The notes under the pieces were generated by a model. The model made no database searches. It was not told the origin of the DNA and worked only from the letters and a program-made list of their open reading frames with translations. Shown here one piece after another: positions 23,091-34,144 of a stretch of DNA of 64,000 bases (positions within the stretch are counted from its first letter, which is position 1; each line of letters opens with the position of its first letter). The stretch lies in the NCBI GenBank assembly GCA_013368445.1, contig JAACJO010000001.1, positions 1,488,001 to 1,552,000 of the forward strand. The letters are read 5' to 3'. Made by a program: the position numbers and the translations under genes. The DNA comes from Leucocoprinus leucothites (Eukaryota > Basidiomycota > Agaricomycetes > Agaricales > Agaricaceae).

Positions 23091-25318
23091 ATGCCCTCCA
23101 TACGCATCCGCCAACACAATTCCTATGCTAGTGTCAATGAAGAACCAGATCCCAACCCCCTCTCTCCTCGTTCGCTGGCTAGCAGCTCGTTCATAGGCCC
23201 CGCAACGCCGATAGGAACTGCCACACGCCCTCGAATGGCGAGGCCCTCGCTACCAGTACTCAAGAGTGGGGAAATTCCGAAACTCAGACCTCGTTCGAGT
23301 ACGGCTCTTAGCAGAGTCCATTCTCGTGTGTTCAGAGACTCTATTCCAAACTCTAGGTCTTCAACGTACCAGGGCTACGGAAACACTCGACTTACAGGTC
23401 CAGAGCCTCTTAACTTTCCCAACAATACCGAGCGGACTAGTGAACCCGATGCTGCGGGTGAAGGATGGGCAGAGCACCACCACGATGACATTGTTGAACA
23501 TTTAGACGTAATTGGTGAGCTGCCTCATCAAAACCTGTGCTTGTAAGCACGTTTTGAGTAGTGATTAGATCCTCAAGTCGGTGCAGTGTCAACCTTGACG
23601 AACGCTGCAAATTCAATTATCATGTAAGTTGCTGTTTACTGGATCATTCAACACGTTGTTTCTGAGCTTGACATCCTCCAGACCTCCAACACCTTTTTAT
23701 AACCGAAAACCTACCATAGTTCTTCCTGTTCGCTCTCAAAATGGGACCGAGGGGTATTCGATATACCCAGACGCTCTGGACCGCCATGTAGATGACGTTA
23801 TTAAGCGTCCATTCCCAATACGCCGGACGCTACTGGGAATTTGGGCCTTTCTGAAAACACGTATGCCCATTACCCAAAATGAATATCTTGCTTACATACT
23901 GAGTGCAATTGAACAGCAATGGGGGTAAGTTTCAACCCTTCCCGAGACGCCAACGATACTCAGACATCTCTAGATCATAACTGGGATTTATGGTTTCCTT
24001 GTCGGTGAGAGAATATACCTCTTTGACCCGTAAATCGCCTAACTTCTTGCAGTCTTTTGGGGAGCAGCGATTGTGATCTTTCTTGCTCGTATCATTAATC
24101 TACACAACGACGATCTTCAGGGATTTTGGGTTGAAGTCTCTTCGCAAGTTGTCAACGGCAAGTACTTGTATTGACGATGATAGCGTCGATTGTTTATATA
24201 CTACTTAAGCTAGGTCTATTCACGGCACCGAACATTGGTCTCATACCTTCTCGCGTGATTGATACCTACCGTGCGTCTTGTTACCTGACCATTATCTTAC
24301 CTCTGCTTGCCGTGGCTGACTTTACTGATATCAGGAATATGTAAAATTTGGCATTATAAGCGCAAGACCGTTCGACTCCGAAGAACGGCCGGACTGCCCC
24401 AGTTGTTTGATATGGACGACTTGCCAGATCCATGTTATGATGATAATTACGTCCACGTCCTCACGGGCGAAGAACAAGAAGACCTACACAGACGTGTGTT
24501 ACTTTCCATTCACTTGAGGACGGCTAAAGCTAGACATCTCCCCAGAGCAAATGAAATTCCAATACCATCAAACCTGGTATCGAGCTCACGGAAATGAAAC
24601 ACACCGAGTGAGCTGCAGCCTGAATCTAATATGTCCGCCGCCCAAACATACTGATACACTCATCCGTGCAGGCCTTTCCTATCAAGTAAATACCTAAAAA
24701 TCCCGTGCCGTCGTCCCACTTATGAATTTTGTTCTGGGTAGCATCGCACTTCTAATATGTTTGCTGAATGATGGAAACTCTATATTTCAGGTTGGTATCG
24801 TGAATAGTTCACCTCATTGTGTATATATTGAACTACTTACTAGATCATACTATGCGGTACAATGTGGGGGTTGAATAGGTAGGCGCATTACTTATGGGGC
24901 GCACGTCTATTAACCAAAAATCCCCAGGTTTAAACGACCTGCATGGTCTACTGCAACACTTATTCCATTGAGTTTCTTGTGTGGGATTGCCGCTGCCATT
25001 CTCATCTGGCGTGGAGGCGAAAAAACAAAACGCGTGGAAGAAATACGAGAAAAACTACTTGAAGCTCTTGCGGAAATCCCTCATCTCACGAGTGAGCACC
25101 CTCCAGGTTTTCGTCCAACCGAGCCCCAGTTCCGCCACAACCCGGGCATCGCCTCCCCCGTAGACCAGCCTGAGCTCTCGGAAAATATCAACTCATCATC
25201 CGAAAAACTCACTCAGCATGTACAGACCGCATACACCGGCCTTCAAAATGAGGGAAAACTTAATGTTGCCCCTCATACCCAGACTATCTCGACTCATGAT
25301 GCGGGAATCACAGGATAG
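23091..25318 (+). CDS. DUF2985 family multi-pass membrane protein, function unknown
   Basis: About twelve short exons from ATG 23091. The first 140 residues are hydrophilic, Ser/Pro/Arg-rich and probably disordered cytosol. Then come several membrane spans: 'IITGIYGFLV', 'FWGAAIVIFLARIINL', 'LLICLLNDGNSIFQIILC' and 'LIPLSFLCGIAAAILIW'. Between them are conserved soluble blocks, including 'QTWYRAHGNETHRAFPI', which is typical of the fungal DUF2985 family. A 16-nt exon coding AFPI (between introns near 24,671 and 24,686) is needed to connect 'THR' to 'NIALLICLL'. The C-terminal 90 residues are again hydrophilic. No function is established for the family. Its stop lies 9 bp from the stop of URA3 on the other strand. 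Confidence 0.82.
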
Positions 25319-25327
25319 TATATTGGC

Positions 25328-26259
25328 TTATGATCGTATACGCTTGAGATATGCATCCCACCCTTCTTTCCTATACCTCTCTGCACGCAGCCGGATTGCG
25401 TCTACGTCCTTCAAGTCTGTTCCGTAAATGCCTCTCCCTACAATGATGACGTCACAGCCACTCTCGCGAACCACCTCATCTGGTGTTCGGTACTGCTGCC
25501 CCATCGCATCTCCTTTGACTTCCAATCCTACTCCAGGCGTCAGGATCAGGAAGTCGCCTTCATTCTCTACATCACCACCTACCAGCCCGACACCATCCAT
25601 TCGACGCTGAGCAATGAAGCCAATGACAAACTGGCTGTTAGCTCTTGCCATACGTACGGCTTCTTCTGTGTAGCTTCCTGTTGCCAGAGCGCCTTTCGTG
25701 CTCATCTCGGCCAGGAGAAGGAGCCCGCGACCCAGAGGAACACCCACTGAAGCTAGCCCAGAAACAATAGATGGCCCAGGAACAGGATGGGCGTTCGTAA
25801 TGTGTGACCAGCTTGCTATTTTGTGTACACCACTTGAATATTGTAGTGCAACAGTGTTTCCTGTTGAAACCATCACCCTTCTGTAGAATCCACATAGTAC
25901 AATGTGACTCACCAATATCAGCAAACTTCCTGTCTTCAAAGATGACAAAGTCATGTTTCTTGCTCAGTTCCTCCAAGCGCTTAATTAACCCATAGTCAAA
26001 GTCCTCAATAATGTCAATATGGGTCTGCACTGCATCAGATTAGCGTCCCCGCGGAAGGCTGAGATTGAGCCACCTTGATTAAACAGACGAGCGGTCCAAC
26101 AGCGTCGACGACGGCAAGGAAATCCTCCCTTTTAGTGACATCTACGCTGACAGCAAGGTTGGAATTTTTCCGCTCTATAGTCTCTAGAAGAAGTTTAGCC
26201 GCTGGATTCTTGTGACGAGCCGCTCGCTCAGAATATGTGAGTGTCTGGGCGGGAGGCAT
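25328..26259 (-). CDS. URA3: Orotidine-5'-phosphate decarboxylase
   Basis: Three exons (26259-26074, 26024-25913, 25860-25328) give 276 residues, the normal fungal size. It converts OMP to UMP, the last step of de novo pyrimidine synthesis, in the cytosol. The signature '[15 protein letters not shown]' carries the catalytic Asp-Lys-Asp network. The early '[21 protein letters not shown]' forms the substrate-binding strand, and the late 'GRGIYG' is the phosphate-binding loop. An inserted '[19 protein letters not shown]' block is usual in fungal URA3. The second intron interrupts the DIGN motif at Gly. The gene is complete and intact. It shares a 108-bp promoter with PUS7. Confidence 0.96.
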
Positions 26260-26367
26260 GGTTGAGTTCGAAGATAAGATTTGGTCGGTCCGTATCCAAT
26301 CAATCAAAGTTGATTGAGTTTTTTTTTACACGCATTTCCTTCCCAAGTCACTTCCACTTCGGGGCTC
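26260..26367. promoter_or_regulatory. 108-bp bidirectional promoter URA3 (-) / PUS7 (+)
   Basis: This very short spacer separates two diverging start codons, so both genes must be transcribed from the same DNA. It contains a poly(T) run of nine (about 26320-26328), a nucleosome-excluding element common in compact fungal promoters. Confidence 0.5.
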
Positions 26368-29218
26368 ATGTCTTCTACCACACAGCGTGAACACGAACAG
26401 GACGAGGAAGACCTTGAAAGGTATAAAAAGCGAGTCAAACTCGACGACGATGCGACGGGAATCTCGTCACCTTCGAATGCAGATGAACACAGTCATATTT
26501 TGCCCCCCAGTCATGCTCTTCTAGGGACCTCCTTACCGGAGACGACGGAGGGCGGGGCTATCAAATTCTTAGAAACAAATGTTGGAATATCAGAGTATGT
26601 AGGACGGGAATCTGCCAAAATTCAAGGTATTATCAAGCAAAGGTATGTCAAATTTGTTCCCTACATCTCCTAAATCTAAATTGTTCGTAGGTTTACTGAC
26701 TTTCTTGTCTATGAAATCGATCTAGACAGCAATGTTATTCACCTCAAATCTCTTGAGAAACCACAATCGTCTAAGAAAGGTGAAGACGATGCCACTGCTC
26801 CATCGGAAGAGACGCCCACCCAGGCCATTGGGACACCCATGGAAGACATGGAAACTGGTCTGTTTATTTTTCCCTGCATGTGCGATCATTCAACTAGCTT
26901 ACCACTGTGTCAGGTCAAACACTCGAAGTACCGGACATTCCTACAATCGGTTCAGAAGTCAAAACGCAGGGCCCGGATAAGACTTCCGAGACTGAGCCAT
27001 GGCCAGAGCATTTCAACAAGACACTCTCTCCTTTCCTATCCGAAGAAGCAACTGGTCAGCTGAAACAAATGTGGTTAGAAGGCCCTGAACTGCCTCGTGT
27101 TAGTGATAGCGGATGGGCTGGTAGAGCAACTAAGCAGCACGGCGACGAAGCGAGTGGAAGCACCACCCTCGCACAAGAAGAGGAGAAACCTGAGGAAAGT
27201 TCAAGGGGTGGGAAGGGCGGAAGAGGAGGAAGAGGGAAGAGAGGTGGGAGGGCCGATGGCAGAAAAGGTAAACAGGATAACAGGAGGGTTTTGACAGAGG
27301 TAGGTTTCAGCTCAAAGTTTATTAAGCACCGACCGACCTAGTGCTTCTGTAGCCCATCGATTCTAAGGAAGTGAGAACATCATTCCACAAAACTATCAGA
27401 GAGCTATTCAGTGGGCGACTGGAGTCTGAAACCGATACTTCAAACCCATCTGCAGACGATGGTTCCCGTATCGTTATCCGCTGGGGACGCCGTGGTGGTC
27501 GTGGTGGTCGTGGTGGAACTGCGCGAGGAACTGCAGAACACGCACCCCGAGGAACGTACCCGCCATATATCCATTTCACCCTTCAAAAAACAAACAGAGA
27601 CACCCAAGATGCTCTTGGACATCTATCGCGCGCTTTACGGGTAAACGTAAAGGATCTCTCTGTTGCTGGGACAAAGGATAAACGCGGCGTGACCGTGCAG
27701 CGAGTTGCCCTGAAGCGGGGTAACAAGAGTGTGGAGGATGTTTGGAAGCAAGTGAACGGTTCAGGTAGAAGATCGAATGAGGCGATTTTGAAGGAGCGTG
27801 GAGAGCGGGGCATCAGGATTGCAGATCTAAATTATCGGAAAGCGAGCCTAGAGCTGGGTATGCTGAAAGGGAATGCATTCGTGATTACTTTAAGGTAGGT
27901 TTTCCCCCTCCATCCTTCGACACAGATTTAGGAGCTTTTTTTTTTTACAGGAATGTCAAGGTCGAGTCAATGGACATCCTCGAAGAAGCTATGAATACGA
28001 TAAAATACAAGGGCTTCATCAACTACTACGGGATGCAGCGCTTTGGAACCGCGTCAGTTCCTACGCACTCGATAGGACTCACGCTCCTTCGTTCAGAATG
28101 GCAAAAGGCCATCGATATGATTCTATCCAAGAGGTACGGTGAGCATCCCGATGTTGTCGCGGCAAGGGAGGCCTGGCTGGACCACAAGGATCTGGAACGT
28201 GCTCTCCAGCTAATGCCTCGGCGTGTCGTCGCTGAACGATGTATATTGGAGAGCTATAAAAAACAAAAGGGGGACACTCGTAATGCAATGGGCTCTTTAT
28301 CGACGGTGAGGGAGCATTTCTCTGCTTGTACTCTTAACACTCAGATAAGTCGCTCAGATTCCCAAAAATCTCCGCCTCATGTACATTCATGCATACCAAT
28401 CCTATGTGTGGAACGCAATTGTTTCCGAGCGGATTCGTACTTATGGTGCCGATAAACCCATTGTCGGGGACTTGGTACTGGAATCCGACTCCGAAGATAG
28501 TGTTGAGGCTGACGGAGTGGAGGGAGACGAACAGGAGGATGGTGAGTTTGTAGCTGGTTTTCCGCTTCGGCACCCTGATCTGCCCTTGTAGGGGGCTCTA
28601 AAAGGTCGAGGAAGCCATATGTCGCACCTCGTGTTAAGACCCTGACGGAAGAAGACCTCGACAAGTATACAATCTTCGATGTGATCATGCCATTACCCGG
28701 AACAGATGTTGCATATCCTGGAGGAAAGCTTGGAGAACGATATCGCGAGTTTCTTCGCATGGACGGCCTGGACCCTGATAACTTTGTTAGGAAGCAGAAG
28801 TGCGTTCTTTCCTCCGTACTTCTATTTCTCCCGATGGCTGATGTCATACGCTAGAGACTATACCTTACGTGGATCGTATCGCAAGATCTTGCACTTACCA
28901 AAGGAACTGAGTTGGATCGTGATACATTATACCGATCCGGATGTCTCCCTTGCACAATCCGACGAAGACAAGCTACTTGAATTCGACTCACCTTTAGTCG
29001 ACCAGGCTGGAAAATTTATGGCCCTTCAAGTTCAATTGACACTTGGCACGGCCTCCTACGCTACAATGGCTTTGAGGGAGATCACCAAAACTGACACGAG
29101 CTCTCACTATCAGATGGGCCTTACCATCGCCTCGGAGGACCAGCAATACAGAGGGACTGAACAGAATGCGCCGGTGGCAGAGCCCGCAGATGAAGGGATG
29201 CTGGGCCCTGGGGATTAA
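26368..29218 (+). CDS. PUS7: tRNA/mRNA pseudouridine synthase PUS7 (TruD family)
   Basis: About nine exons from ATG 26368. The enzyme isomerises uridine 13 (and 35) of tRNAs and sites in U2 snRNA and mRNA. The catalytic motif '[14 protein letters not shown]' (catalytic Asp in GTKD) is intact. Other family blocks are '[14 protein letters not shown]', '[19 protein letters not shown]', '[12 protein letters not shown]', '[11 protein letters not shown]' and '[19 protein letters not shown]'. Two Gly/Arg-rich stretches are unusual: one at about 27199-27270 ([15 protein letters not shown]) and one at about 27478-27527 ([13 protein letters not shown]), just before the core domain. An acidic insertion ([20 protein letters not shown]) lies in the TruD insertion region. 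The ending is Glu/Asp/Pro-rich. The acceptor positions of exons 2-3 are inferred. Confidence 0.9.
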
Positions 29219-29544
29219 TGATCATGAGGCGTGACATTGGCAGCTGTATAATAATCTATTTCGTCTCTGTACTGTATCACCCAAAGTCGGATGAATTCAT
29301 ATAACTGTGCCTGTAAGAGTACCGAAAATCTCACACGACAAGTAAACGATCAATGTCGGCTTGTAACCGTTGTCATTGATGAATACACCTAACGTGTCGG
29401 AGCGGAGTACAGCCATCTTACTTTACACGTTGGTACTATTTCGGTACCCATCTCCCATACCCTCAAAAGCTGAAGCTGAACCGCAGTACTCAGCTCCCCT
29501 TCCCCTCTTTCCTTCCTACACAACTCATACATACCTCCAGAACG
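29219..29544. other. Intergenic between PUS7 and the MFS transporter
   Basis: A 326-bp tandem spacer with the PUS7 3' UTR and the transporter promoter. The part before ATG 29545 is CT-rich (ctccccttcccctctttccttcc), the common pyrimidine-rich initiator of fungi. No gene seen. Confidence 0.4.
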
Positions 29545-31289
29545 ATGGCAAAGGTTGAGACCATCGTATTTCTGTCTCTTGTCCTCGACCTCTTCGCATT
29601 TACGATCCCATTACCCTTGTTTCCACGCCTGATCGAATGGTACACCTTGGTGAGTGTGACCTGTCGTATGCTCCTTTGTCATTTGAAACTCATTCCTACT
29701 GCAGCGTGAAAGCTCAGACCCCAACGGTTTCCTATCTTTAACCCTCCGTTCAGTCTCCTATATCAGGGGCCTGTTCTATAGTCCAAGCGTGCATTCACGA
29801 AGATGGGATATCGTGCTTCTCGGTGGATTCATGGGTTCCGTCTTCTCGTGCGTTACTTAATTCGGGTTCAAACTCTGGATACTAACGTGTAATCACAACC
29901 TAGAACTCTCCAGTTTATCGTCTCTCCGAAGATTGGCTCCCTTTCAGATAAATATGGTCGCAAACGCATTCTTCTGTTAACAATGATTGGAAACATACTC
30001 TCTGCTGTGGTGTACGTCCGAAGTTCTTGAGCCTACCTATTCGCTTACACCGACAATCTTTTCATAGATGGATTCAATCGACCAGCTTCGCGTCCTACAT
30101 GCTTTCTCGAGTTATCGGGGGTCTCAGCGAAGGAAACGTTCAGCTAGCCATGTCAGTGGAGGTTGTCCATTCTGAATGATACAGATACTCACTATACATG
30201 TAGTGCCATACTCTCAGACGTCACCTCTCAAGCAACCAGATCTAAAGCTCTCGCCCATGTCGGGATTGCCTTTGCTATCTGTTTCTGCATAGGCCCTCCG
30301 ATCGGGGCATTCTTTGCCACCAGGCCCCTTCCCTCCGCTATGCAAACATGGGGCATTGATCTCAACATATATGCTGTCCCAGCGACCTTGACTCTCGTGC
30401 TCCTAGTAGCAGAGACGCTCTTCCTCGTTGTCGCCCTCCCAGAGACACGTAATGTGGGCGAAAAGGCCAAAGCGGATGTATCACATACAAAACACGACAA
30501 GAAGGCCACGGACAATGGGTCTGCACCAAAGCGTGACGTGCCATCCCGCATCAGGCTCCTGAAATCTCTCCAGAGATTCCACTTCTTATTCCTGGCCCTC
30601 TTTTCTGGCGTCGAATTCACACTGACTTTCCTTACTTTTGACCGTAAGACTTCTCTGCTCATTGCTTTACCCCATATATCTGACGGCGATGCACCGCAGT
30701 TCTGGACTGGAATAACACACAAAACGGAAAGCTCATCGGATCAATTGGTATCATCAGCGCTCTACTTCAAGGTGGCTATGTACGTCGTTCCATGTCAAAG
30801 GTCGGGGAGGGCAACATGGCGAAACGCGGGGTTTCTAGCTGCGCAGTCGCATTGGTTCTCTTGGCTCTACTGCCGAATTTCGTGAACAGCAACACCGCAG
30901 TTGCGATGAAATTACTACAGGGGGCTGCAGTTTGCATGGCATTCACAAGCGCTACAGTCGTTAATTCACTTACAGCATTTGCTTCACTGCAATGCGATGA
31001 ACCACGCGTGGATGAGGTTTCAGGCAAGCCTATCGCGGAACATCCTGACTTGGCGAAAGGAAAGGCTCTGGGGCATTTCCGCTCAGCTGGACAACTAGGG
31101 CGCGCTATCGGCCCTATTCTAGGTGCGTTTTGATCCATGATAACTGCAATGTAACTCTGAACTCATTGTATTCCAGCCTGTGCATCATACTGGACCGTAG
31201 GACCGGCCTACACATACGGAATCTCAGCATTCCTTATGTTTGGATTATCGTTCGGGATGAGGCGGGTAGCATCAACCAAATCCATGTGA
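29545..31289 (+). CDS. Major facilitator superfamily transporter, MFSD10/TETRAN-like
   Basis: About seven exons from ATG 29545, roughly 440 residues with about 12 predicted spans. The first span, 'FLSLVLDLFAFTIPLPLFP', matches the MFSD10 (tetracycline-transporter-like) opening. The MFS signature loop between spans 2 and 3, 'SPKIGSLSDKYGRKRILLL', is complete. 'LSRVIGGLSEGNVQLA' and 'AILSDVTSQATRSKALAHVG' form spans 4-5, and the C-half contains 'GALGHFRSAGQLGRAIGP'-like sequence. The central loop is Lys-rich (about 45 residues). Substrate unknown: human MFSD10 handles organic anions, and the fungal homologues are uncharacterised. The last exon joint (A split across the intron) gives '..ACASYWTVGPAYTYG' and a short Lys-Ser-Met ending. 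Confidence 0.82.
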
Positions 31290-31550
31290 ACTGGATTCTA
31301 GAAAAAATGTTTCCGTGGAGCTAGAATATGATAAAAATGTATAGATAGTACATGGAATATCTAATACTATACCAGCGCAAAGTCCATTAATGACGTGGTA
31401 CCAAGTCCCTTGCCAAAATGTCAATCGCGTGGAAGAAATGATTGAAAATCTCAAATTAGGCGATCACTTGCGTGCATCGTTTAGAGAAATATTGTGGGGT
31501 ATCTTTATACGTCGAATATGAAAAGTTCAGTTAAACACATGTCCAGTAAT

Positions 31551-33184
31551 TCAGGGGGGTGAAGGGCGTCTTGAAGTGTGGCTGCGAGAGCGACTGCGGC
31601 GTGGGGGGTCAGTGAGATCGATCAGCCCTGAATCGGAATACTGATCGTAAGGGGTGTGTTCATCTGTGGGAGACCCAAGGCCGCACTCTAAGTCCTGTAT
31701 TAGGCGCTGTTTTTCTGGAGGGAGCAGGGTGGGTGAGGTAGGTGGTGGTAGTGGATTTGATCTAAGCCTTGGGAAGTCATGGGGGCGTGTCCCTTCCATC
31801 TCCATATCTTGTGATGGCGTAAAAATAGCGGGGAGGAAGAAGAGAACGCCGTTCCTGGGCCTTGTGCGGCGTGTACGAACAGGAGTACGGGGGTACTCTT
31901 CGTGAGGCGAAGTGATACTGACGACTCTATTGCGAATGCGTTGATAAGCTTCAACAATAGGACTGGCGGTACGTCCAGCGTAGGGATCAACAAGCGTTGA
32001 GGCTTCCGAGGAAGCGGGTGATGAGGGTCTGACATTGAACGGAAGATGAAAGACAGGGACATCAGCGTCAATGGGAGAGCTTGGCCCACGACTGCTGTAC
32101 GGAGAGGAGGGCTGCGTGCTGGGCGTAGAACCTCCGAGAACAAGGTGCCAGCGGCCTGAGCGGTGCGATAAGCGCGACAATAATACGTCATATCTCCCTA
32201 GGGTGTAACGCCTCTGGCTCTTGGGTAGCTTGAGTAGGCCGAGAATGAGGACGAGAAGGCCCAACCACATGAGACCCTTGCCCCACGTGTCCAGAAAGGC
32301 AATAAAAGCAGCATCATCAGCATGCCAGCTGCTGCCGTAAAAGTGAGAAAAAAATGAATTCGGGGCTTCGCCTTCCTTAGCGTTCTTGCCGTACATGGAC
32401 TTGGGAAGGATACGGACGTCGGCAGAGGCGGTATTGGGGTGGGCAGATGCATAGATACCGTATTGGGCAGAGACAAACATAGGTCCCGTCGAAAACATAA
32501 CAGTGGGGTAGTTGAGGACCCATGAGTGGTCAAACGTGACGAGGTTATGGATAGTTTGCTCCATGAAAGGATGCCCTTTTGCAGAGATCATGAGGTCGTT
32601 GGAAACACCCACGGGAATGGTCTTGGGAAGGATGACGGGGTAGGTGAGGAGTGGATCCATGGGGCGGAGACAGCCAATATCTAAATCGATGTAAATGCCT
32701 CCGTAGTGGTGGAGAACGAAATAGCGGATAGCGTCTGCGCGCTGTATGTTGTACTTGTATCCTTCAAAGGTTTCCAGGAACCAAGGATAGTGCTTTGCAA
32801 TAAATTCCTTGGAACCAGCATCTGTCCAGAGCATGTATTCACTGTGTTAGGAGAGGGTTGAGCGAGTACTCTGATTTCTACAAGACTTGAGACGCACTAG
32901 TCGGGCATCATGTCGCGACATTCCTGGGAGATATTCTGCCAGCGGGGGGGCAGAGTGTCTGTCTTCCATGTCTGGTGAATAATTTTTGGAACATATTGAG
33001 TTCTGTGGTGTTGTGCGGGGTCCCAGCGGGTTTTGTTGTCGAGGAGAGGAACCTCAAGTTCGGAGAGGTACGCGTCTGGGTCAATGGCAAGGTAGTAGGT
33101 GATGGAGGAGAGGACGAGGACGGTACCAATGAGGAAGACGGCGAGGAAGGACAGAAAGATAAAAAACGCGCGCCGACGGTTCAT
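31551..33184 (-). CDS. SUR1: Inositol phosphoceramide mannosyltransferase (SUR1/CSH1-type, GT32)
   Basis: Two exons, about 520 residues. ATG 33184 begins a type-II signal anchor (FFIFLSFLAVFLIGTVLVL). The lumenal GT32 domain shows 'PKIIHQTWKTDTLPPRWQ', 'YEYMLWTDAGS', 'ADAIRYFVLHHYGGIYIDLD' with the DxD-type metal site, and 'GHPFMEQTIHNL'. The family adds mannose to inositol phosphoceramide in the Golgi to make MIPC. A second hydrophobic span (LMWLGLLVLILGLL) follows 'SSWHADD', as in yeast Sur1/Csh1. After it comes an unusually long tail of some 210 residues, Ser/Pro/Arg-rich and probably disordered (31551-32220). The intron splits the Tyr of 'PDYEYML'. Confidence 0.9.
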
Positions 33185-34144
33185 GGGAAGAGGGAGGAGG
33201 GAACGAAAATGCAATCAAGCCAAGGACCGCCCCAACGACCACTGCCAACCACCTCCCATTTTTCCGTTTCTAATTCGGTATCACCCACGCCGGATTCTCG
33301 GCCTTCCGGTGATATCCGCCCGCTAGCATTGCCCTTCTTCCACCCCACTCGTCAGCATTCTCCAATGACGCCAGGGGGGCCGTAGTCGTCACACCTTGTC
33401 ATGAAGGATTAGAATCCAAAGCAATCTGAAATATCCCCCAATCGGATGACTGACCCAAGAAAGCTGACCGATTCCAGTACTCCCAGCGTCTTATCAACAG
33501 CAGGGTGCAGAAATCTATCCAACGATCTGATATTTTGATGGGTTCATAACAGGAGAGATGTGATCTTCAGGAGTTGTCCCACTTGGCCGCTTACAGCGCT
33601 TAGCTGTATTTGATCCCAACAACTTCGCCCGCTGTACTTCCCTGACCTTCTCAGAAGCTTGTTATAGTTCAGGCCAAAGAATAGGCTGGCCGAAAGAAGA
33701 CCCCACCAACCTGAAGTTGTCTTTGGTATGGAGACCGCAGTTGAATCACCCGGTCCGCAGTCTATCTCTTACTGCTGGTCGGATCATAGCACATGTTCGA
33801 TTACCATGGATCATCCGTAGCTACCACAGCATGATGGATGAACATTTGAGTGGTGAATGCCCAGGAACTTAGAGCCATGGATCACTGATGGACCGGCCGG
33901 CAATGCCGTCCGCTCCCACAGCATGTCAACCTTGCCCACTTATTGCTCCAACAGCTCGAATCTGATATAGAGACAACTAGATAAAGCCATGATCTCGGAG
34001 GCACCAATGGATGAGAACGTTTTAAATTTACATTGCACTATTCTACTGGAAGACGAGAATGACACCAAAATCCATACCACGACAAAGCGCATCGCATTGA
34101 AAAAAAGAAAAACTCTGATACTCAAGAAAGAAAGAAACATCAGA
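33185..34144. other. Intergenic: SUR1 promoter and SWT1 3' flank
   Basis: A 960-bp gap between two minus-strand genes, one of the two largest in the gene-dense part. The 33,185-33,400 part is CT-rich on the minus strand, as expected just upstream of SUR1. The rest shows no long open frame with family resemblance, no tRNA-like fold that I could confirm and no repeat. Confidence 0.4.

Noticed and set aside
32975..33385. Open frame on the plus strand opposite the SUR1 N-terminus
   Set aside because: Glu/Gly/Lys-rich shadow of the minus-strand gene without any domain; no splice or start context.
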